DNA of 54,838 bases, from contig CABHOK010000010.1 in the NCBI GenBank assembly GCA_902168205.1, positions 1 through 54,838 of the forward strand, in the 5' to 3' direction. The DNA comes from an uncultured Chitinophaga sp. Its GTDB lineage: Bacteria; Bacteroidota; Bacteroidia; Cytophagales; Cyclobacteriaceae. Below, in pieces: positions 1-7,005 of this stretch; position 1 is the first letter of the stretch; every line of letters starts with the position of its first letter. Under the pieces are notes generated by a model. It saw only the letters and a program-made list of their open reading frames with translations. It did no database searches and was not told the DNA's origin. A program made the position numbers and the translations under genes.

Positions 1-123
1 TAACGTGATCTCCTATAACTATGATTAAAACGCATTCCTGCCACTTGCAATGAAATACACCGTTCACCATTTAGCATGATTGTTTTGGACTATCAAGTTA
101 ATAGTTTTGTGGGTAAACTTAAA

Positions 124-144
124 CCGGCCTCCAGGACTCCGATG
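124..144 (-). repeat. S repeat copy S1, degenerate
   Basis: Read on the minus strand this matches the left arm and centre of the S repeat (GGAGTCCTGGAGGCCGGT), but the closing arm GACTCTGATG is lost. It lies 3' of the lipoprotein gene ending at 213 and is inverted relative to copies S3-S8. Confidence 0.55.
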
Positions 145-157
145 GATCGGTAAATCA

Positions 158-211
158 AAAATTTGCCTTCGTCATCGTTCGATTGCTTATGTTCTAAAAC
201 TTGCCGAACGC
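158..211 (-). pseudogene. Remnant of a DHFR-like gene (RibD C-terminal family)
   Basis: Minus-strand translation just past the stop at 213 reads VLEHKQSNDDEGKF, closely matching VLELKQSNDHEGKD at residues 106-119 of the DHFR-like protein at 831-1394. No start or flanking domain is present, so this is a fragment, not a gene. It sits next to repeat S1, which suggests rearrangement between repeat copies. The match is visible directly; the mechanism is inference. Confidence 0.5.
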
Positions 212-212
212 T

Positions 213-683
213 TCACTGCTTGACTTCCAATAAATCAGTCTTTATATTTTTCCAATGCTCGAACATGCTGTTTACCATTGTAGGTGTTAGTATTGAATCT
301 TTACCGGTTAGTATTTTTAAATTATATTTTGATATTATTTCTTCTCTCGGTTGGAAGGAATAATAGACACCAACATGAACAGCTTGTCTAGGAGCAATTC
401 TAACTTCCAACTCTTTCATTTCCGGGATTATCCTGCTATCGGTCGGAATGTCTTTAGGTCTTTTATTTTTATCGAGTTTATACAGTTTGAGAAGTTTGTT
501 GTCATAGTTGTAGGTCTTCGGGTTTTCAAAGAATTGATTTTCATCACTACCCGGAGGAATTATATACCTGACAAAAATAATTTCGTTGGAGTTGTTTGCA
601 ATAACAAGATTCACTGCCCACGAGCAACTAGTCATTAATATAGCGATAAATGCAAATAGAATTAGGTTGATTGTTTTTGTCAT
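213..683 (-). CDS. Predicted lipoprotein, unknown function
   Basis: A 156-residue protein if started at 683, where a lysine-poor but hydrophobic signal segment leads to a lipobox-like ILMTSC with the acylated cysteine at residue 20. A longer in-frame start at 752 would add 23 residues that overlap repeat S2, so I prefer 683. The mature part has charged stretches (KLLKLYKLDKNKRPKD) and an IAPRQAVHVGVYYSF segment suggesting a beta-rich envelope domain. I recognise no family. It is the last gene of the co-oriented accessory array on this side and is followed by repeat S1 and a DHFR-like remnant. Confidence 0.6.
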   Translation of the reverse strand: MTKTINLILFAFIAILMTSCSWAVNLVIANNSNEIIFVRYIIPPGSDENQFFENPKTYNYDNKLLKLYKLDKNKRPKDIPTDSRIIPEMKELEVRIAPRQAVHVGVYYSFQPREEIISKYNLKILTGKDSILTPTMVNSMFEHWKNIKTDLLEVKQ

Positions 684-741
684 TTTAACAAGATCGACAA
701 ATCTAAAATTTAATAGGTAAAGCGTATGGTTTTGACACCCT

Positions 742-771
742 ATCAGAGTCATCGGCCTCCGGGACTCTGAT
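742..771 (-). repeat. S repeat copy S2 (inverted orientation)
   Basis: Arms ATCAGAGTC and GACTCTGAT enclose a GC-rich centre. On the minus strand it reads in the orientation that S3-S8 show on the plus strand, so it is inverted. Homology with copy S8 extends outward on both sides (TTTCACTACTAA before, GGGTGTCAAA after), about 55 bp in all, 731-785. Confidence 0.8.
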
Positions 772-796
772 GTTTAGTAGTGAAATCCGTATATCT

Positions 797-826
797 AAAA
801 TTTACCTTCATAATCGTTCGATGACA
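797..826 (-). pseudogene. Second short DHFR-like remnant
   Basis: Just 3' of the DHFR-like gene the minus strand encodes SSNDYEGKF, again matching QSNDHEGKD inside that gene and SNDDEGKF at 158-211. It is only about 30 bp and may be part of an extended repeat unit rather than a true gene relic. Confidence 0.35.
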
Positions 827-830
827 CAAT

Positions 831-1394
831 TCATTTTTTCAACGGCTCATAGTAAAGCACTATTTGGCCACCGCCAAGTGTTTTTGTTTTTGCAAGCTTA
901 AGAACAATGCTGTCGTTTATGCTTTTAAAGAGAGTTAAACCCTGCCCTGCTATAACGGGATGAACGCAGAGTTGGTATTCGTCAAACAAATTAAGTTTTG
1001 TTAACGCAGCAATTAAACTCGGACTGCCCACTAAAATATCTTTACCCTCGTGGTCGTTCGATTGCTTCAATTCTAAAACTTCTTCTTCAAGACTTCTCTT
1101 GGCAAGCTTTACATTTTTCCAATTTACATTACTCAGCGTTCGGGAGAAAACAGTTTTGGGAATGTTTTCTATGATCACAGCAAAGTCGTCTGTGCGTTTA
1201 TTGCCGGTGGGATTTTTAACTACCGTTGGCCAATAGCTTTCCATGAGTTGGTATGTTATCCTTCCGTATAGAAGATCGCCTCCGCTACGTAATAGGTCGG
1301 TATAGTGTTGATGCAGTTCGTCATCTGCAATAGCAGAAGTGTGGTCGCAAAACCCATCAAGTGTCATATTGATTGATGCAACTAATTTTCTCAT
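831..1394 (-). CDS. Dihydrofolate reductase family protein (RibD C-terminal-like)
   Basis: This 187-residue protein has the start typical of the YwjB/RibD-C group (MRKLVASINMTLDGF), the LLYGRITYQLMESYW nucleotide-binding segment at 41-55 and ILVGSPSLIAAL at 120-131 followed by HPVIAGQGLTLF at 145-156. These are the hallmarks of NADPH-dependent reductases related to bacterial DHFR; the substrate of this stand-alone group is usually unknown and I do not call it folA. Length is normal and the frame is intact. It stands alone, with S repeats on both flanks (742-771 and 1496-1527), consistent with a one-gene cassette. Confidence 0.85.
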   Translation of the reverse strand: MRKLVASINMTLDGFCDHTSAIADDELHQHYTDLLRSGGDLLYGRITYQLMESYWPTVVKNPTGNKRTDDFAVIIENIPKTVFSRTLSNVNWKNVKLAKRSLEEEVLELKQSNDHEGKDILVGSPSLIAALTKLNLFDEYQLCVHPVIAGQGLTLFKSINDSIVLKLAKTKTLGGGQIVLYYEPLKK

Positions 1395-1495
1395 AACTTT
1401 TTGTTTAAATCAATTGTCAAAAATTCTATGCCGGGTGCGAGATGAGATTTATAGACTATATATGTCTTTCTAAATATAACGATTCTGCTACTAAG

Positions 1496-1527
1496 CATAA
1501 GAGCCCCGGAGGCCGGTGACTCTGATG
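1496..1527 (+). repeat. S repeat copy S3
   Basis: Imperfect palindrome beginning CATAAGAGCC and ending GTGACTCTGATG, with an inner CCGG/CCGG stem around a three-base loop and one bulged base. It is preceded by GATTCTGCTACTAAG, shared with S5 and S6. It lies between the NTF2-like gene (3' side) and the DHFR-like gene (5' side). Confidence 0.8.
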
Positions 1528-1568
1528 GGGCTGCTAAAGATTCTCCTGAGGTTGGAGAATTTTATTGC

Positions 1569-1982
1569 CTAAAAATTTAAAATACCCTCCAGGTTAGAAT
1601 TGATAGGAGCGGAGGTGTGTTGATGAATTACTTTCCATTCATCTTTCTGTTTGATAAACCCGAGGGTAACTCTATTTTTCATGCTTCTTAAAATAGTATT
1701 GCTGGTGGAAATGGCTTGATAGGTAATCAAAGCGCTTCCGAATCCAACATCGTTACCTTCGTGAATTTCTATCATTTCAAAGATCACATTTACCTTTTCG
1801 TCTCCTAAGGAACCTAGCCAATCTTTTATGACATTAGACCAGTCTGTCAGACCTGTTTGGTATCCTTGATTCCACATATCAAAAATCACAACGTTGTCAT
1901 GATATAGTGCAATCATGCTTTCGGTGTCTTTATTCCATGCCGATTGCTTATAGATTGTAAAATAGTCTTGAGGGCTTTTCAT
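1569..1982 (-). CDS. NTF2-like / SnoaL-like small protein
   Basis: A 137-residue protein starting FTIYKQSAWNKDTESMIALYHDNVVIFD, the helix-strand opening of the NTF2/SnoaL fold, with later segments KNRVTLGFIKQKDEWKVIHQH typical of DUF4440/SnoaL members. Such proteins bind small hydrophobic ligands or act as minor enzymes; no substrate can be named. No signal peptide, so cytoplasmic. Repeat S3 follows its stop by about 40 bp. A small hairpin (1539-1559, arms ATTCTCC/GGAGAAT) also sits just 3' of the gene. Start ATG at 1982 gives the expected family length. Confidence 0.75.
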   Translation of the reverse strand: MKSPQDYFTIYKQSAWNKDTESMIALYHDNVVIFDMWNQGYQTGLTDWSNVIKDWLGSLGDEKVNVIFEMIEIHEGNDVGFGSALITYQAISTSNTILRSMKNRVTLGFIKQKDEWKVIHQHTSAPINSNLEGILNF

Positions 1983-2063
1983 TTCTTAATACCTTAAATC
2001 ATTTACTGTAGTTGATGTTGTTGTGCATGCACCAAAGTCACCGTTATAGACTACGCCAGAATG

Positions 2064-2369
2064 CTATTTGACAGATTGTCGTCCTATATATTTGTTGTTT
2101 GAGAACAATAAATAGTGGCTCATGCTCAGTATGTCGTTGTTACCTTTAATTTTTTCAATTCTGAACCGTAGGCCTTCGTTAAGCGTGTCAGGGTTGTTCC
2201 AATCTATCTCGACAAAGTCAGGTTGATTTTTCTTGAGGTCCTCTAAGCTTGTTCCTAATTCTATTTTGTCCATCCAGTCAATTGTGTCGTTGTAATAACT
2301 CTTACAGGAAGTCAAGAGGAAAACAATTGTTAGAAGTCTGAATATACCTTTGAAGTCTTTAGTCGTCAT
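2064..2369 (-). CDS. Small predicted lipoprotein, unknown
   Basis: A 101-residue protein with a basic N terminus, a hydrophobic run RLLTIVFLL and lipobox LLTSC, cysteine at residue 22. The mature part is only about 80 residues, acidic, containing IELGTSLEDLKKNQPDF and ending SNNKYIGRQSVK. I know no family. It starts 33 bp after the zinc-motif gene at 2403-2837 with no repeat between, so the two may share a transcript. No S or L repeat follows it either; the 81-bp spacer before the NTF2-like gene has only a TTGTTGTGCATGCAC stretch. Confidence 0.6.
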   Translation of the reverse strand: MTTKDFKGIFRLLTIVFLLTSCKSYYNDTIDWMDKIELGTSLEDLKKNQPDFVEIDWNNPDTLNEGLRFRIEKIKGNNDILSMSHYLLFSNNKYIGRQSVK

Positions 2370-2402
2370 TTTTTTATTCGGGATTCAAAGTATTTGAATT
2401 CG

Positions 2403-2837
2403 TTAAATATAGGGTGCAAACATCCTTCCCTGAGGACGCTGAGGTAATAGACCTATCTTTTGTAAACTTTCAATAAAGTGTTCTTTACATAATACATTAT
2501 TCGAAAGAGATTTTTTATTACAGTTTTCAATTTTGCACGCTTTATCTGATTCAGTGAACTTGTTTCTTCTGAAATATTCTTCCATTAAGGCTGAATAAAT
2601 TATCATATCAGCGGGCGATATATACGGATTGCCTTCCCATTCTTTTGTTTCAATATCAGGAACCTTGAACAGATAATTCTTACCTCCCCAATTCCATGCG
2701 TTGCTCTGCTGCCAAAGCTGTTTGCAAGATTTACATTGAAATAAGGAATGCCCTGTAGGTGACTCACCTTGAAGATTAAGGTATCGTAAAATATTCGCAG
2801 TTTCTTTAATCCGTTTGTCTATTTGATCTTTACGCAC
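2403..2837 (-). CDS. Hypothetical protein with two zinc-type Cys/His clusters
   Basis: A 144-residue protein with CKSC at 35-38 and a second cluster C101-x4-C106...C117-x2-H120, spacing suggestive of structural zinc binding. Between them is an aromatic, tryptophan-rich segment (LWQQSNAWNWGGKNY). No signal peptide or membrane segment, so cytoplasmic. I do not recognise the family; a nucleic-acid-binding or degraded nuclease-like role is possible but unsupported. It begins just after repeat S4 and runs into the small lipoprotein gene 33 bp downstream. Confidence 0.55.
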   Translation of the reverse strand: MRKDQIDKRIKETANILRYLNLQGESPTGHSLFQCKSCKQLWQQSNAWNWGGKNYLFKVPDIETKEWEGNPYISPADMIIYSALMEEYFRRNKFTESDKACKIENCNKKSLSNNVLCKEHFIESLQKIGLLPQRPQGRMFAPYI

Positions 2838-2937
2838 GAGCAGGAGGTTGATTGGCCGAGTATTCTAAGCATATGTGAATTAGCGAAAATTACAGCTAAA
2901 CTATATGTCTCTCAAGACAAAGATTTCTCTTACGAAG

Positions 2938-2970
2938 CATCAGAGTCCCCGAAAGGGAGGTGACTCTGAT
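2938..2970 (+). repeat. S repeat copy S4
   Basis: Arms ATCAGAGTC and GACTCTGAT. The centre is divergent (CCCGAAAGGGAGGT), but the self-complementary CCC/GGG core and the offset bulge on the 3' arm are kept, so substitutions preserve folding. Preceded by a degenerate version of the shared leader (TCTCTTACGAAG). Confidence 0.75.
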
Positions 2971-3025
2971 TTAGTATCAAAGTTACAATTTAAGGAGGTA
3001 TATCAACTTATCGAAATGGAGAGAC

Positions 3026-3132
3026 AGTCGAAGCATAGTCTCCGTTTCGGGACTATGCGTTTTTGAAAAGCTGCCTGTTGCTAAGTGAGTGCTTCCGTCA
3101 GAGTCCCCGGGGTGGGAGACTCTTCGGAGACT
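3026..3132 (+). repeat. L repeat copy L1
   Basis: Starts AGTCGAAGCATAGTCTCCG and ends CTTCGGAGACT. Hairpin A has arms GCATAGTC/GACTATGC; hairpin B has arms AGAGTC/GACTCT around CCCG/TGGG. A roughly 35-bp spacer between them carries CTGTTGCTAAGTGAGTGCTTC. Nearly identical to L2 and L4. Confidence 0.85.
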
Positions 3133-3176
3133 AAGGCAGGCGTACTATATAGTTACTTGAATAATTCTGCTACTAA

Positions 3177-3219
3177 GCATCAGAGTCCAGGTCGCGGTAG
3201 AGGCCGGTGACTCTGATGC
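3177..3219 (+). repeat. S repeat copy S5 with outer inverted repeat
   Basis: Inner arms GCATCAGAGTC/GACTCTGATGC enclose an enlarged centre. A second, outer inverted repeat (ACTAAGCATC at 3172-3181, GATGCTTAGT at 3231-3240) surrounds it and contains the stop codon of the gene ending at 3236. Confidence 0.8.
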
Positions 3220-3235
3220 AGTACAAGTGCGATGC

Positions 3236-3481
3236 TTAGTTTGTGCCGCGCCTCTTTTTGTCTACTATTTTTTTTGTTGTATTGCCAATGAATCTTTTTA
3301 TCCTCTCGCTAGTCAATGTATAACCCAAGCTCAATACAAATGAGGTGGTTATAAGCCACGCTATATTTTTTGTTTCTGACATGTCCATTGCAGTTGTAGA
3401 AAAAAATCTAACATGACTTAATGCGTACAAGGATACCAAGAAGAAAACGAAGTATCCTAAAAAGCTAATTACACGTTTCAT
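3236..3481 (-). CDS. Small two-helix membrane protein, unknown
   Basis: An 81-residue protein with two predicted membrane segments (about residues 4-22 and 41-57) and a strongly basic C-terminal tail (TKKIVDKKRRGTN), placing both ends probably inside. It overlaps the preceding gene by ATGA (3478-3481), so it is translationally coupled to it. Its stop codon lies inside the outer inverted repeat of S5, so the repeat may supply the C terminus. Size and topology would fit an immunity or accessory membrane protein for the upstream product, but that is inference. Confidence 0.6.
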   Translation of the reverse strand: MKRVISFLGYFVFFLVSLYALSHVRFFSTTAMDMSETKNIAWLITTSFVLSLGYTLTSERIKRFIGNTTKKIVDKKRRGTN

Positions 3482-4293
3482 AAGTTTGATACTACAAATT
3501 TAATGTCATTCTCCACATTAACATTAATCTTTTGTTTGCCTGCGTTCGGTACAACTCCTAACTCAAAAATTCCTTTTAACATTCGTTTAACATGATCTTG
3601 ATAAGGCTGTTGTGTGATAATGCTATTTCCTCCAGCTTCACATCCAGTTGGAATTGAATTGGTGTAAGCTTGATATACCTTTCCGCTACAAACAAAAGTT
3701 GTTAATGGCACATTTAAGCTGGAGGCTTTTTTCCATAAGCAATCAAACATTAGTTTTACACTGCCACTGCCAATTGCACCACTGGTAAAGCCAATTGTAA
3801 AGCCAATTATCCCACCTACAACGCCCCCGGCAACAGGATTACCGGCAGCAGTGGTTGCTATAGCACCGGCTTCGATGCCTTTGATTCCTAAGCTAACACC
3901 TGCCATCACTCCACCTGTAAATGCAGCCTCAGCAATGGCCTTCCACTCATCTTTTGTCTTAGGCAAACAACCACCAGAGCTGCTACGTCCATTTGCTGTG
4001 TTATTCCATGTTGAGCTTGGATTTTCGTAGGTATACTTTACCAGTTGTCTTAACTGAGCAAAGACTTGAACAACTGCAAATTTTTCCAGTTCCGTATATT
4101 TTGATGCGGAAGCGCCTATAGCTACCCTTTCCATAAAACTATTGCATTTTATGTTAAAAGATTCATAAGATTTAGTAGGCATCGTGTTTTTGATGTAATC
4201 GTAGAAGTCTATAAATATTTGCTTGAACGCAGCGGAAAATTCGCAAGCGTTAAGCTGATTAATCATTGATTGTCTGAACTCCTCGTTTGTCAT
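3478..4293 (-). CDS. Protein with long glycine-zipper-like hydrophobic centre, unknown
   Basis: A 271-residue protein with an alpha-helical first half (about 1-100), a Gly/Ala-rich hydrophobic core at about 120-180 with repeated small-xxx-small spacing (VAGGVVGGIIGFTIGFTSGA) and a C-terminal part with four cysteines. There is no signal peptide. Such cores are seen in membrane-inserting or self-associating proteins, including some colicin-like and secretion-associated proteins. I know no family. It is coupled by ATGA overlaps both to the lipoprotein reading frame upstream (4290-4293) and to the membrane protein downstream. Confidence 0.6.
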   Translation of the reverse strand: MTNEEFRQSMINQLNACEFSAAFKQIFIDFYDYIKNTMPTKSYESFNIKCNSFMERVAIGASASKYTELEKFAVVQVFAQLRQLVKYTYENPSSTWNNTANGRSSSGGCLPKTKDEWKAIAEAAFTGGVMAGVSLGIKGIEAGAIATTAAGNPVAGGVVGGIIGFTIGFTSGAIGSGSVKLMFDCLWKKASSLNVPLTTFVCSGKVYQAYTNSIPTGCEAGGNSIITQQPYQDHVKRMLKGIFELGVVPNAGKQKINVNVENDIKFVVSNL

Positions 4294-4651
4294 TGCCGCA
4301 TTGTGCCTGCTTCGTCATCAAAAACTTTTACATTTTTTAGAAATGCCAGATTAGCGGGTATATTATCCAGACACGAAAAGTCCGCTATCTTTATACCTTC
4401 GTTGTTAACTGAAATCAAATCTGAGTCAACTTTTATGTTGGAAAAAGTACTTTTTACATTTGCATATATACTTGCCTGGCTTGTCAACTTAAATGTATAG
4501 GCAGGTGTACCAGTATCACGTGGTAGAGTCGTAGTTGTATTGGGGCGAAGGGAACAACAGTATCATGTTGTTCAATCACACTTTGGTCGTTACAACTAAA
4601 TGCAAATGTTAACAGTAGACAAAGTGTTGCTAGCGTAGTTTTTTTTACCAT
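4290..4651 (-). pseudogene. Lipoprotein gene interrupted by an apparent frameshift
   Basis: From ATG at 4651 the minus strand encodes MVKKTTLATLCLLLTFAFSC, a clear lipoprotein signal with Cys20, then runs to a stop at about 4486. A second frame, lacking a good start, continues PNTTTTLPRDTGTPAYTFKL and then TSQASIYANVKSTF to the stop at 4290. The Thr-rich linker in the second frame reads as real protein, so a single-base slip near 4535-4545, in the G-rich run of that stretch, joins both into one protein of about 120 residues. It could be a true mutation or an assembly error. The corrected frame ends in the ATGA overlap that starts the next gene. Confidence 0.65.
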
Positions 4652-5043
4652 GAAGAAGTACGAATTTTAGTTTGTTGGGCACAATAACACGCATTTATGT
4701 ATAATATACTATACCGAAAAAATCTGGTTTTGCTCAAATTATTCTACCGGTAATTACTCTTATACTATCAACATGTAAATATTAATACCTCGTTAATGGT
4801 TAACCTATGGGTAAAATAGAATGGATTTTTTTCTGATAGAAAAACGACTAGAGAAGATTTCCTTAGAATCACCTGCTGTCAAGCATAGTCTCCGTTTCGG
4901 GACTATGTGTTTTTGAAAAAGCTGCCTGTTGCTAAGTGAGTGCTTCCGCCAGAGTCCCCGAGGCGGGAAACTCTTCGGAGACTTCGGGAGGCAAGAACCT
5001 GCGATATAGCATATGTTATAGCTATTGTTGTGCAGCGTAATTT
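4652..5043. other. Intergenic region with L2
   Basis: No gene seen. It holds repeat L2 (4878-4983), an AT-rich stretch with GTATAATATACTATAC at about 4700 that may include the promoter of the minus-strand lipoprotein gene, GTTGGGCACAATAACACG at 4673-4690, and GTTATAGCTATTGTTGTGCA next to the stop at 5044. Confidence 0.5.
4878..4983 (+). repeat. L repeat copy L2
   Basis: Full-length L copy with hairpin A (one arm base changed, GACTATGT), the CTGTTGCTAAGTGAGTGCTTC spacer and hairpin B ending CTCTTCGGAGACT. It lies about 60 bp 3' of the EF-hand-like lipoprotein gene. Confidence 0.85.
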
Positions 5044-5769
5044 TTACTCGAATATTTTTACTGGATTGTATTCAGTCACCACGTAATTTTCAGCGGTGAA
5101 GTCAATGTAGTAGTAATGAAATTTGTCCTGGTTGTTTAATTCTCCGTCTTTGTTTTTATCCTCCAATGTCCGGAAGTAAACCTTGCTCTCGCCTTTAATT
5201 AATTTGTAGTCATAGAACTCATGCAATTCTTTAGTAATTTTCTTAAAGTCAGTTCCATCAATTTTACTAATGTATAGCGCTTCTAAATCTGAGTGGCTTA
5301 ATTCTTTGTCCCCGTTTGAGTCTCTATCCGAGATTGAGTATAAAAGGTATCCCGCCTTAGTTTTGCTAAATATCTCCCGAAGGAAATTCACATTCCTAAT
5401 TAATATTTTTTTGTCTGTTAGTTTTCTTTCGTTTCTTCCTTTGTCTTGAAAGACCAAGTTTATAAAGTTTCCAATCAAATAATCTTGGTTAAAATAGCTT
5501 GAAGCGATGTCAGAACTTCCGTAAGAACCAGATCCAATTTTACTGTATCCGCCTCTTTCCTGTAAATCGACAAGTCCAATGGCAAAAATTAAAATGTCAG
5601 TGCTATCAAATTTTATAGGTAATTCCGAAACCAAAATCTTTGTCGTGTCTTTTACTCTGTCGTCAACAACGGAAGTCGTGTCAATTTTTTCCTCATAGTC
5701 GATCTTAGGTTGTTGTCCACAGGATGCGAACAGAGTCAATAACACAATACAAATAGCTAGTTCCCTCAT
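5044..5769 (-). CDS. Lipoprotein with two EF-hand-like calcium loops
   Basis: A 241-residue protein with signal MRELAICIVLLTLFASC, Cys17. Two acidic loops of EF-hand or dockerin type are visible: DRDSNGDKELSHSD at 148-161 and DKNKDGELNNQD at 204-215. Each is preceded by a strand ending in Tyr or Phe (YLLYSIS, VYFRTLE) and followed by a Tyr-rich strand (LEALYISK, KFHYYYID), so the C-terminal half looks like two repeated blades each bearing a Ca2+ loop. Predicted to be anchored at the cell surface or inner leaflet of the outer membrane. No named family. It stands alone between L3 and L2. Confidence 0.65.
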   Translation of the reverse strand: MRELAICIVLLTLFASCGQQPKIDYEEKIDTTSVVDDRVKDTTKILVSELPIKFDSTDILIFAIGLVDLQERGGYSKIGSGSYGSSDIASSYFNQDYLIGNFINLVFQDKGRNERKLTDKKILIRNVNFLREIFSKTKAGYLLYSISDRDSNGDKELSHSDLEALYISKIDGTDFKKITKELHEFYDYKLIKGESKVYFRTLEDKNKDGELNNQDKFHYYYIDFTAENYVVTEYNPVKIFE

Positions 5770-5921
5770 CGTTTTAGTTGGATAAATCTTCCCCGAAAAT
5801 TATGTTGTACAACGTTCTAATATAGGAATATCATTGTTTAAATGTGTTTATATATGGATATATTAGGCTCTGTTTTTTTTGATTAAAATATATTGGAGCA
5901 AGTCGAAGTATAGCTATAAAG

Positions 5922-6010
5922 CCGAAGCATAGTCTCCGTTTCGGGATGCTGCCTGGTGCTAAGTTTGTGCTTCCGCGAGAGTCCTCGAGGCGAGAGACTC
6001 TTCCGGGACT
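5922..6010 (+). repeat. L repeat copy L3, internally deleted
   Basis: Begins CCGAAGCATAGTCTCCG, then jumps from TTTCGGGA to TGCTGCC, losing the closing arm of hairpin A and the poly-T stretch (about 17 bp). Hairpin B is intact but altered with compensation (CTCGAGGCGAG). A partial extra copy of the left end (AGTCGAAGTATAG) lies just before it at about 5901-5913. Confidence 0.8.
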
Positions 6011-6042
6011 TTAAAGCATGACTATACTATGGCGCTTATATA

Positions 6043-6933
6043 CTACACTTTCAATAAAGTCAGCTTTGTTTTTTGATTTGCTGTCAGTATGCCAGAAGAT
6101 ACAAGCGTCATTAACCCATCGTAAGAGATCCACCGTCCTTTTTCAATAGAGAATTCTGCAATTGCCTGATGTGTAAACTTCATAGTTGTTTCTGTTTTTT
6201 CTCCTTGGTTGTTTGACCGTGACGGAGTGTAAAATACCCCCTTCACATATTCTACAATGTTATATTTAACAACGGCTATATTTTCATTATTTACCTTCTT
6301 GATATCAATTAACTTCACTTCGTTAAATTTATATGAGCTGTCGCAGTCGAAATTCTGATCGTTAGAAATAAGATTAATATCCAGTTTCCAAGTGTCGCCT
6401 ATTTTTACTGGTTTAGTAGGCAGCTCAAAGAATATGGAAATCAAATTTTTCTGGTTACTCTTTACCCAAAAGCTGTGGATGCCTCCTGATTGATATACAG
6501 AGCCACGTAGAACAACACCTTGGTTCATTGTTTGCAGCCTCGCTATAATCTCTTTCTTTACATCATCAACGGTATCCAGAGAGAGTTGTGTGTTTTTGTT
6601 TAGGTTCGCTACTACTGCGATATCGATAATTCCAGAACCTTTATTTGACAATGTAGTTACCAAGTCAACGCTTTTAAGAGACTCATTTATTTTTTTAAAT
6701 ATAGATTTGACTTCATCTATACCGGTTTTAGTGCTGTCTGAAAAAGATTCGTTAAGTGAGCCGAAATTTAAATCAATAGACGAAGTGTCAATGTTGGTCA
6801 TCATCGTTAAGTAAGAAAGCTTTTCTTGCTTCCCTATTTTCCAATCCAGATCAACCTGTTGGTGTTTCTTTTGAGAAAAAGCATTCGATGTTAGAAAGAC
6901 CAGTGCTATTACTAGTAATTTATTTGGTGACAT
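6043..6933 (-). CDS. Exported protein of unknown function
   Basis: A 296-residue protein with a signal peptide (MSPNKLLVIALVFLTSNAFS, likely cleavage before QKK). The mature part opens VDLDWKIGKQEKLSYLTMM and alternates beta strands, with VKIGDTWKLDINLIS near 190 and FSIEKGRWISYDGLM near the end. This pattern (input reset for temperature-like or surfactant-like 'effective' groups is not implied) resembles Bacteroidota secreted proteins of the DUF6263 type, an uncertain match. No catalytic motif is evident. It stands alone in the array between L4 and L3. Confidence 0.6.
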   Translation of the reverse strand: MSPNKLLVIALVFLTSNAFSQKKHQQVDLDWKIGKQEKLSYLTMMTNIDTSSIDLNFGSLNESFSDSTKTGIDEVKSIFKKINESLKSVDLVTTLSNKGSGIIDIAVVANLNKNTQLSLDTVDDVKKEIIARLQTMNQGVVLRGSVYQSGGIHSFWVKSNQKNLISIFFELPTKPVKIGDTWKLDINLISNDQNFDCDSSYKFNEVKLIDIKKVNNENIAVVKYNIVEYVKGVFYTPSRSNNQGEKTETTMKFTHQAIAEFSIEKGRWISYDGLMTLVSSGILTANQKTKLTLLKV

Positions 6934-7005
6934 TCTTTATGTTGTTAGATGTTATCAGTGAATATTTTGACTGTGTTCTGTTCTCAATGGATATAACAAT
7001 TCCTC

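Larger units (their letters stand above)
1..212. other. Left edge, no intact gene
   Basis: I see no convincing coding region here. The stretch holds a degenerate inverted copy of the short palindromic repeat (124-144) and, at 158-211, a minus-strand remnant resembling part of the DHFR-like gene at 831-1394. The rest is AT-rich and unassigned. Confidence 0.6.
2838..3235. other. Repeat-filled gap between array genes
   Basis: No gene seen in these 398 bp. In order it holds S4 (2938-2970), L1 (3026-3132) and S5 (3177-3219), the densest repeat cluster in the window. Two cassette boundaries with the intervening gene lost would look like this. Confidence 0.7.

Noticed and set aside
1539-1559. Hairpin after the NTF2-like gene as a terminator
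   Set aside because: On the gene's strand no T-run follows; left as a remark only.
6043-6933. A firm DUF6263 assignment
   Set aside because: Only general resemblance in length, signal peptide and strand pattern; left as unknown exported protein. The bracketed aside in that feature's evidence has no meaning and should be ignored.
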